64,000 bases of DNA, from contig CAZQMZ010000002.1 in the NCBI GenBank assembly GCA_964594865.1, positions 49,055 to 113,054 on the forward strand, read 5' to 3'. Position 1 is the first letter of the stretch; the number at the start of each line of letters is the position of its first letter. Under the pieces are notes generated by a model. It was not told the DNA's origin, searched no databases, and saw only the letters and a program-made list of their open reading frames with translations. Below, in pieces: positions 59,223 to 64,000 of the stretch. This stretch comes from Caccovivens sp964594865. Lineage in GTDB: Bacteria; Bacillota; Clostridia; Christensenellales; UBA1242. The position numbers and the translations under genes are program-made.

Positions 59223-61484
59223 ATGGACGAGAAAAAACAAGGAGGATTTAAAATTGGCTGGCTGGTTGCTCTGCTGGTTGTGGCGCTTTTGGTGGCGCTT
59301 CTCTTTGTCGGATTTGGAGATAATGGAGAACTTCTCTCGCAAGATGAAGTTTTGAGTATTATTGATGGCGAATATATGAATAATGACGGAGAAAAGGAAC
59401 AAGCTGTTTATATCTATTATAAAAACGGCACGGGTTATATTTTGGTTGCAGACTCAAACATCAAAGAAAGTCAAGTGCCAACCTATTCGGATTATTATTT
59501 CAAATATGATTCCATTTTTGAAGAAATTTTCACTAGTGCAGCACTTTCGAGTGAATATGATATAACTCTTCAATACGCTCCAGCGGGTGTGAGTGCATGG
59601 GATATCATCGTTCCAATTTTCTATGTAATTTTTGCGATTGTCATATTCTGGTTCTTATATCGAATGCTGGTAGGTGCAAACAAGGGTGCCATGAATTTTG
59701 GCAAGACAAAAGTGAAGTCATATCGCATGTCCAAAGTCAAATTTTCTGACATCGCAGGAATGGATGAAGAAAAGGCTGAACTTCAAGAAATTGTCGAATT
59801 TTTGAAAAATCCAAAGAAGTTCACTGACCTTGGCGCAAGAATTCCAAAAGGGGTTCTTCTTGTTGGGCGACCAGGAACAGGAAAAACTTTACTTGCCAGA
59901 GCAGTTGCAGGTGAAAGTAAAGTGCCGTTCATTTCCATAAGCGGTTCGGATTTTGTGGAAATGTTTGTCGGCGTGGGTGCTTCACGTGTGCGCGACCTTT
60001 TTGATCAAGCGAAGAAAAACAAACCTTGCATTGTGTTCATCGACGAAATTGATGCTGTTGGGCGTCAAAGAGGTGCCGGTCTTGGCGGTGGAAACGATGA
60101 AAGAGAACAAACATTAAACCAACTTCTTGTTGAAATGGATGGATTTGAGCCAAACGAAGGAATAATTGTTTTGGCGGCAACCAACAGAAGCGACATTCTT
60201 GACCCAGCACTTATGCGTCCGGGCAGATTTGACAGACAAATCTATGTTCATGTTCCAGACGTCAAAGGCAGAGAAGGTATTTTGCGTATTCATGCACGCA
60301 ACAAACCATTGGATGAGAGTGTGGACTTCAATGTTTTGGCACGCATAACCACAGGTTTCACTGGTGCGGACATTGAAAATATGCTCAACGAAGCGGCAAT
60401 CTTGGCGGCACGTGCTGGCAGACCAAAGATCATCATGGAAGATATCACAGAAGGTATCAACAAGGTCATCATGGGCCCACAAAAGAAGAGCCGTGTTCTC
60501 ACCGAAAAAGAGAGAAAATTGACCGCGTATCACGAAGCCGGGCACACCATCGTTGCAAAGAAACTGAAAAATTGCGAAGATGTGCAAGAAGTTTCCATCA
60601 TTCCACGTGGCAGTGCAGGCGGTTACACCATGAGTCGTCCGGAGAATGACGACATGACAATGTCATACAACAAAGCGTGCGACACCATTGCCATGAGCAT
60701 GGGCGGACGTATTGCCGAAGAAATCATCTTCAAAGACATCACAAGCGGTGCATCTTCTGACATTCAACACGCCACAAAAATTGCACATGCAATGGTGTAT
60801 GATTGGGGTATGAGCAAAAAGATTGGTTTCTTGGCACTCGGTGATGGCACTCAGGTGTTTATTGGAAGAGATTACCAAACCAAAAACGATTTCTCAGAAA
60901 AATTGGCGTCACTTGCTGACGATGAAATTCAAGTGATTTTAAATTCAAACTATAAGCGCGCAAAAGACATACTTTCAGAAAATGTTGAATTTTTGCATGA
61001 AATGGCAAAGCTTTTGCTTGCAAGAGAAACAATTTACAAAGAAGAAGTTGACATGATTATGGCTGGCAAAAAGACGGAAGAAATTGTCAAAATCATGGAG
61101 GAACGCGAAAAGAAACGAAAAGAAAAGGAAGCGCGTCTCAGAGAACAAAAAGAAAAACTTGATAAACTTGAGAATTTCAAGAAAAAGATTGTTGAAGGCG
61201 AAAAACTCGTGAAGATGGGGATCATAACCGAAAAAGAATTTGAACAACTCAAGAAAGAATATGAAACTTTTGAAAAGACAATAAACGAAGAACTTGAAAG
61301 CCAAAAAGAAAATGCTGAAAACGAAACTGATGAAGTTGCAGAAACTCCAAAAACTTCCACAAGAAGAACAAAGAGCACAACAACTTCTTCAAAAAGAAAA
61401 ACAAAAACAGAATCAACAGAAGCTGAAAAAGCCGAAAATGTTGAAAAAACAAAAGACACAAAAAATGATGGCGAGGAAAATTGA
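59223..61484 (+). CDS. ftsH: ATP-dependent zinc metalloprotease FtsH
   Basis: 753 residues, longer than the usual 610-660. Two membrane helices (about 12-35 and 125-145) flank the extracytoplasmic domain. The AAA module has Walker A GRPGTGKT (about 216-223; the common form is GPPGTGKT), Walker B IVFIDEIDAVG and the second region of homology TNRSDILDPALMRPGRFD. The zinc site is HEAGH (about 437-441). A C-terminal tail from about 620 is a coiled coil that ends in a Lys/Thr/Glu-rich disordered stretch. It degrades unstable and misassembled membrane proteins. GAAGGAG precedes the ATG. Confidence 0.97.
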   Translation: MDEKKQGGFKIGWLVALLVVALLVALLFVGFGDNGELLSQDEVLSIIDGEYMNNDGEKEQAVYIYYKNGTGYILVADSNIKESQVPTYSDYYFKYDSIFEEIFTSAALSSEYDITLQYAPAGVSAWDIIVPIFYVIFAIVIFWFLYRMLVGANKGAMNFGKTKVKSYRMSKVKFSDIAGMDEEKAELQEIVEFLKNPKKFTDLGARIPKGVLLVGRPGTGKTLLARAVAGESKVPFISISGSDFVEMFVGVGASRVRDLFDQAKKNKPCIVFIDEIDAVGRQRGAGLGGGNDEREQTLNQLLVEMDGFEPNEGIIVLAATNRSDILDPALMRPGRFDRQIYVHVPDVKGREGILRIHARNKPLDESVDFNVLARITTGFTGADIENMLNEAAILAARAGRPKIIMEDITEGINKVIMGPQKKSRVLTEKERKLTAYHEAGHTIVAKKLKNCEDVQEVSIIPRGSAGGYTMSRPENDDMTMSYNKACDTIAMSMGGRIAEEIIFKDITSGASSDIQHATKIAHAMVYDWGMSKKIGFLALGDGTQVFIGRDYQTKNDFSEKLASLADDEIQVILNSNYKRAKDILSENVEFLHEMAKLLLARETIYKEEVDMIMAGKKTEEIVKIMEEREKKRKEKEARLREQKEKLDKLENFKKKIVEGEKLVKMGIITEKEFEQLKKEYETFEKTINEELESQKENAENETDEVAETPKTSTRRTKSTTTSSKRKTKTESTEAEKAENVEKTKDTKNDGEEN

Positions 61485-62272
61485 TGGAAGAAAATGAGGA
61501 AAGAGTTGTGGAAACACTTGAAACCGAAGAAACATTGGCAAACGAAGTTGGAGAAAGAGTGTTGACCGATGACGAGCTTTATGCCAAAATTGAAACGGAA
61601 AAAATGCTGAGAAGAAAAAAAGTCAAGAAAGTTTCCACCTTGACATGCCTTTGTGTTGCCTTTGTTTTGGCACTTTGTGTGATTATTTTGGCGGTCGTGC
61701 CAATCACTTTCAAACCGAGTTTTTTGAATGAATTTTATCGGGTGACTCTTTACAGCGGAACATCAAGTTCGAATGGGAATGTTCTTTTTGGCGACGGCGA
61801 TGACACCACAGCATTCGACACTTTCTGCAAATATTTCAACGAATCTTTCAATCAATCTGTTTTGACTGCTCTTTTCAATGGAGGATTTTCTGGATACACA
61901 ATTGCTGAAGAATCAACAACATCAGTTTATGATGGAACAACAAACAGCAATTGGATTTCATCTTTTTCAGGATTGCTGGATGAAGATGACTATTTTGTTC
62001 GTTTGCAATTTCAAAATGATGTCACACTGACAAATTCAAATGGAAGCACCTATGTTTCAACATCATATGGCTCTGCGACATACACATTCACAGACGCGTA
62101 TGTTGAGATAAGCAGTTCAAGCGGAGTCAAAGACACCATGATTTACATCATTGGAAAATATTATGCAACACAAAATGGAGAGGAAAAGTTGTGGTACCGC
62201 TTGATTGCCATCACTGTCAGAGCAGACACAAGCAACATCTATGACGCTTGGAAGGAACTTAAAGCTCTGTGA
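61484..62272 (+). CDS. Single-pass membrane protein, unknown
   Basis: 262 residues from ATG at 61484, which overlaps the ftsH stop (TGATG), so it is coupled to ftsH. An acidic, Glu-rich N-terminus (1-38) is cytoplasmic, followed by a Lys/Arg patch and one membrane helix (about 50-75). The rest is extracytoplasmic, Ser/Thr/Asn-rich and beta-like. No family is recognised. A role as FtsH substrate adaptor or partner is only an inference from coupling. Confidence 0.75.
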   Translation: MEENEERVVETLETEETLANEVGERVLTDDELYAKIETEKMLRRKKVKKVSTLTCLCVAFVLALCVIILAVVPITFKPSFLNEFYRVTLYSGTSSSNGNVLFGDGDDTTAFDTFCKYFNESFNQSVLTALFNGGFSGYTIAEESTTSVYDGTTNSNWISSFSGLLDEDDYFVRLQFQNDVTLTNSNGSTYVSTSYGSATYTFTDAYVEISSSSGVKDTMIYIIGKYYATQNGEEKLWYRLIAITVRADTSNIYDAWKELKAL

Positions 62273-62305
62273 TTTGAAAATATTTTGAAAATTGTGAAAA
62301 ATTTG

Positions 62306-62334
62306 TTGACAAAGCGTTTTTTATGTGATATAAT
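62306..62334 (+). promoter_or_regulatory. Promoter of rplJ-rplL
   Basis: Perfect consensus TTGACA (62306-62311), 17 bases, TATAAT (62329-62334), extended by TGA. The strongest promoter in the window, as expected for ribosomal protein genes. Confidence 0.95.
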
Positions 62335-62340
62335 TTCGCA

Positions 62341-62475
62341 GTAAATAAATCTTCCGAAGACCGCAAGTGCGAGAGCGTAAACACAAATTGTGTGCTTGCC
62401 GAGGAAAAGTTTGGTGAATGATTTTTCTTTCTCTGTGACTTTTCCGTGGTTACAGAGATTTTTTTTACACATAAG
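62341..62475 (+). promoter_or_regulatory. L10 leader (autoregulatory mRNA element)
   Basis: The leader carries the CCGAAGACCGCAAGTGCGAG core and a later TTGCCGAGG, which match the ribosomal protein L10 leader found before rplJ in Firmicutes. L10 (with L12) binds this RNA to lower its own expression. It is followed by a terminator-like hairpin. Confidence 0.85.
62429..62468 (+). terminator. Attenuator hairpin in the L10 leader
   Basis: TCTCTGT/ACAGAGA stem with an 18-base loop and a run of T, between the leader core and rplJ. It fits control of read-through by L10 binding. Confidence 0.75.
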
Positions 62476-62556
62476 TCCGTTTTGAAAATTTAGAAAATTT
62501 TAGATTCAAAATTGACTTACAAAACGCAAAATCTTGTTTAAAAGGAGGCAAAAATC

Positions 62557-63072
62557 TTGAGTGCTAATTTTGAGGCTAAAAAACAACTTGTTGAAGAGAT
62601 AAAAGAAAAATTCTCTAAGGCAAAAACAATCGCGTTTGTGGACTATCGCGGAATCACAGTTGCAGAAGACACTGCACTTCGCAGAAAGTTTCGCAAGGCT
62701 GGATGTGAATATAAAGTCTACAAAAACCGCTTGATGCTCAGAGCCTTGAATGAACTTGGAATTGAGTGTCCAGCAAGTCACTTTGAAGGCACAACTGCTG
62801 TTGCGATTGGATATAGTGACGAAGTTGCTCCAGCAAAAATCATTTATGATGCCATAAAAGATTTGAACAAAATGTCCATCAAGTTTGGCATTTTGAATGG
62901 GGTGAGTGTTGAAGCAAATCAAATCGAAGCATTGGCAAAACTTCCATCGAAGGAACAGTTGATTGCAAAACTGCTTGGAACTTTGAACAATCCTGCTTCA
63001 AGTTTGTGCAGAGTTTTGAATGCTCCAACTCGTGGACTTGCTGTTGCTTTGAATGCAATCGCAACAAAATAA
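62557..63072 (+). CDS. rplJ: 50S ribosomal protein L10
   Basis: 171 residues, full length. The start is TTG at 62557, fixed by AAAGGAGG at good spacing and by the family start (KKQLVEEIKEKFSKAKTIAFVDYRG). The N-terminal RNA-binding half includes LRRKFRKAGCEYKVYKNRLML; the C-terminal helix binds L12 dimers. L10 anchors the L7/L12 stalk on the 50S subunit and represses its own operon through the leader. Confidence 0.97.
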   Translation: MSANFEAKKQLVEEIKEKFSKAKTIAFVDYRGITVAEDTALRRKFRKAGCEYKVYKNRLMLRALNELGIECPASHFEGTTAVAIGYSDEVAPAKIIYDAIKDLNKMSIKFGILNGVSVEANQIEALAKLPSKEQLIAKLLGTLNNPASSLCRVLNAPTRGLAVALNAIATK

Positions 63073-63178
63073 ATTTCATTCGAAATTTAACTGCATAATG
63101 AAAATGCAAAAAATCAAAACAATAAAACACCTGTTATAAGGTGGCAAAAAGAATAAAAAAATAAAGGAGAAAAATAAA

Positions 63179-63559
63179 ATGGCTGATATCAAAAATCTTG
63201 TTGAAGAAATCAAAAAATTGACAATCGTTGAAGTTTCAGAACTTGTTAAGGCTCTGGAAGAAGAATTTGGTGTAAGCGCTGCTGCACCTGTTGCTGTTGC
63301 TGCTGCACCTGTTGCTGGCGCTGCCGCTGCTCCAGCTGAAGAAGAAAAGAGTGAATTCAATATCTTCTTGAAAGATGTTGGTTCAAACAAAATTGCTGTC
63401 ATCAAAGTTGTTAGAGAAATCACAGGTCTTGGACTTTCTGAAGCTAAGGCTATCGTTGATGGCGCTCCAAAAATGGTTAAAGAGAATGTTTCTGCCGCTG
63501 ATGCAAAGGCTTTTGAAGCAAAATTCAAAGAAGCTGGCGCTGTTGTTGAATTGAAGTAA
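63179..63559 (+). CDS. rplL: 50S ribosomal protein L7/L12
   Basis: 126 residues, full length. The N-terminal dimerisation domain (1-35) is followed by an Ala/Pro-rich hinge (about 36-58) and the C-terminal factor-binding domain with KIAVIKVVREITGLGLSEAKAIVDGAPKMVKENVS. It recruits and activates translational GTPases. AAAGGAG precedes the ATG, 106 bases after rplJ. Codon use is strongly biased, as expected for a highly expressed gene. Confidence 0.98.
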   Translation: MADIKNLVEEIKKLTIVEVSELVKALEEEFGVSAAAPVAVAAAPVAGAAAAPAEEEKSEFNIFLKDVGSNKIAVIKVVREITGLGLSEAKAIVDGAPKMVKENVSAADAKAFEAKFKEAGAVVELK

Positions 63560-63605
63560 TAGATTTGACAAAAATTCAAACAATTTAATAATAAAGATTT
63601 TGCGT

Positions 63606-63640
63606 AAAAAAATGCATCTCAATCGAGATGTATTTTTTTA
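63606..63640. terminator. Terminator after rplL
   Basis: AAATGCATCTC/GAGATGTATTT stem (one G-T pair), 4-base loop, T run. Convergent with the partial gene on minus, so probably shared. Confidence 0.88.
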
Positions 63641-64000
63641 TTTTGTCAAAATTTTTTGAATTTTTTCATAGTCATAGAAATTTGCATCTTTCTCACTGGT
63701 AAGAATTGCAACATAGATGTTCTCTGGTTTAGACAAAATTGTTTTGCAGAAGGATTGCAAATCTTCCGCTGTCAAACATTGAAAAATCTTCTTGCTTTGT
63801 TTTTCATATTTTTTTGTGAAGATTTCTTCTCCGAAAGTCAAATATCTTGTAAACAGGCGACTTGGATAGATTTGTTGCACAGTTTCATCTTTTGCAAGTT
63901 TGTCATTTTCTTTCTTTTTTGCAATCAAATTTTCATCAACCTTGTTTGAGCGGAGTTCTTTGAAAAGAATTCCAACTTGGTCGATGCATTTGTTGATATT
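63638..64000 (-). CDS. C-terminal end of a probable M16-type metallopeptidase (partial)
   Basis: The minus frame is open to the window edge; about 120 residues are visible. The pattern E-L-R-x-N-K-V-x-E-x-L-x-x-K-K (upstream part) followed by SRLFTRYLTFGEEIF and LTAEDLQSFCKTIL fits the last domain of M16 (insulinase-like) peptidases. In these, a helix with conserved Asp/Glu precedes a C-terminal beta strand (IYVAILTSEKD). The active-site half lies outside, so the call is tentative. Confidence 0.5.
   Translation of the reverse strand, partial: NINKCIDQVGILFKELRSNKVDENLIAKKKENDKLAKDETVQQIYPSRLFTRYLTFGEEIFTKKYEKQSKKIFQCLTAEDLQSFCKTILSKPENIYVAILTSEKDANFYDYEKIQKILTK

Overview
The window is a stretch of AT-rich bacterial chromosome with typical Firmicutes gene content. 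Three conserved blocks indicate this: floA-yqfC-yqfD-ybeY-era, ftsK/spoIIIE-rimO-pgsA-cinA-recA, and an rplJ-rplL operon with an L10 leader. Several genes belong to endospore formers (yqfC, yqfD, spoVAC, spoVAD, spoVAE, yunB), and a DUF4364 regulator points to Clostridia or a close uncultured relative. TAA, TAG and TGA all behave as stops, so the standard code is used. No transposase, integrase, prophage or CRISPR array is visible. The genus cannot be named from this sequence alone.

Layout. 1-5.2 kb: end of an unknown gene, then flotillin floA, an acidic membrane protein, sporulation genes yqfC/yqfD behind a candidate sigma-E promoter, ybeY, era and a DUF378 protein. 5.2-7.2 kb (minus): nucleoside hydrolase and a non-canonical polysaccharide deacetylase. 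7.5-14.4 kb: ftsK/spoIIIE, rimO, pgsA, a degenerate cinA and recA. 14.5-21.6 kb: a large membrane-anchored subtilisin with leucine-rich repeats, lemA, a DUF2207 protein and, convergently, a repeat-rich lipoprotein. 21.7-26.3 kb: spoVAC, two YwaF-like membrane proteins, spoVAD, spoVAE and yunB. 26.4-33.7 kb: a CBS protein with a HEPN-like motif, ileS, an rRNA-type methyltransferase, a RluA-type pseudouridine synthase and oligoendopeptidase pepF. 33.8-43.3 kb: ankyrin protein, tlyA, an orphan substrate-binding lipoprotein, archaeal-type valS behind a duplicated promoter, a PAP2 phosphatase, a transglutaminase-like protein without its cysteine, a TIM-barrel gene broken by one stop codon, and tRNA-Leu.

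43.4-49.7 kb: GNAT protein, half-length TauE/SafE protein, ferredoxin, a degenerate Ppx/GppA protein, a degenerate HtrA-like protein, an MreB-like protein, minD and a short minE. 49.7-58 kb: degV, a 54-aa gene coupled to a 950-aa HEXXH/20-residue-repeat protein, an ABC transporter pair, a cysteine-rich unknown and DUF4364. 58.2-64 kb: an unknown helical protein, ftsH, a membrane protein, rplJ-rplL and the end of a probable M16 peptidase.

Three themes stand out. First, several genes keep the fold of a known enzyme but have lost catalytic motifs: CinA, Ppx/GppA, HtrA, transglutaminase, polysaccharide deacetylase and an ABC ATPase. Three of these cases lie in or next to loci for cell shape, division or recombination. 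Second, at least five genes appear to be transcribed without a leader, with an extended -10 box six or seven bases before the ATG and no ribosome binding site. Third, two repeat-protein genes show very regular or recently duplicated repeat arrays.
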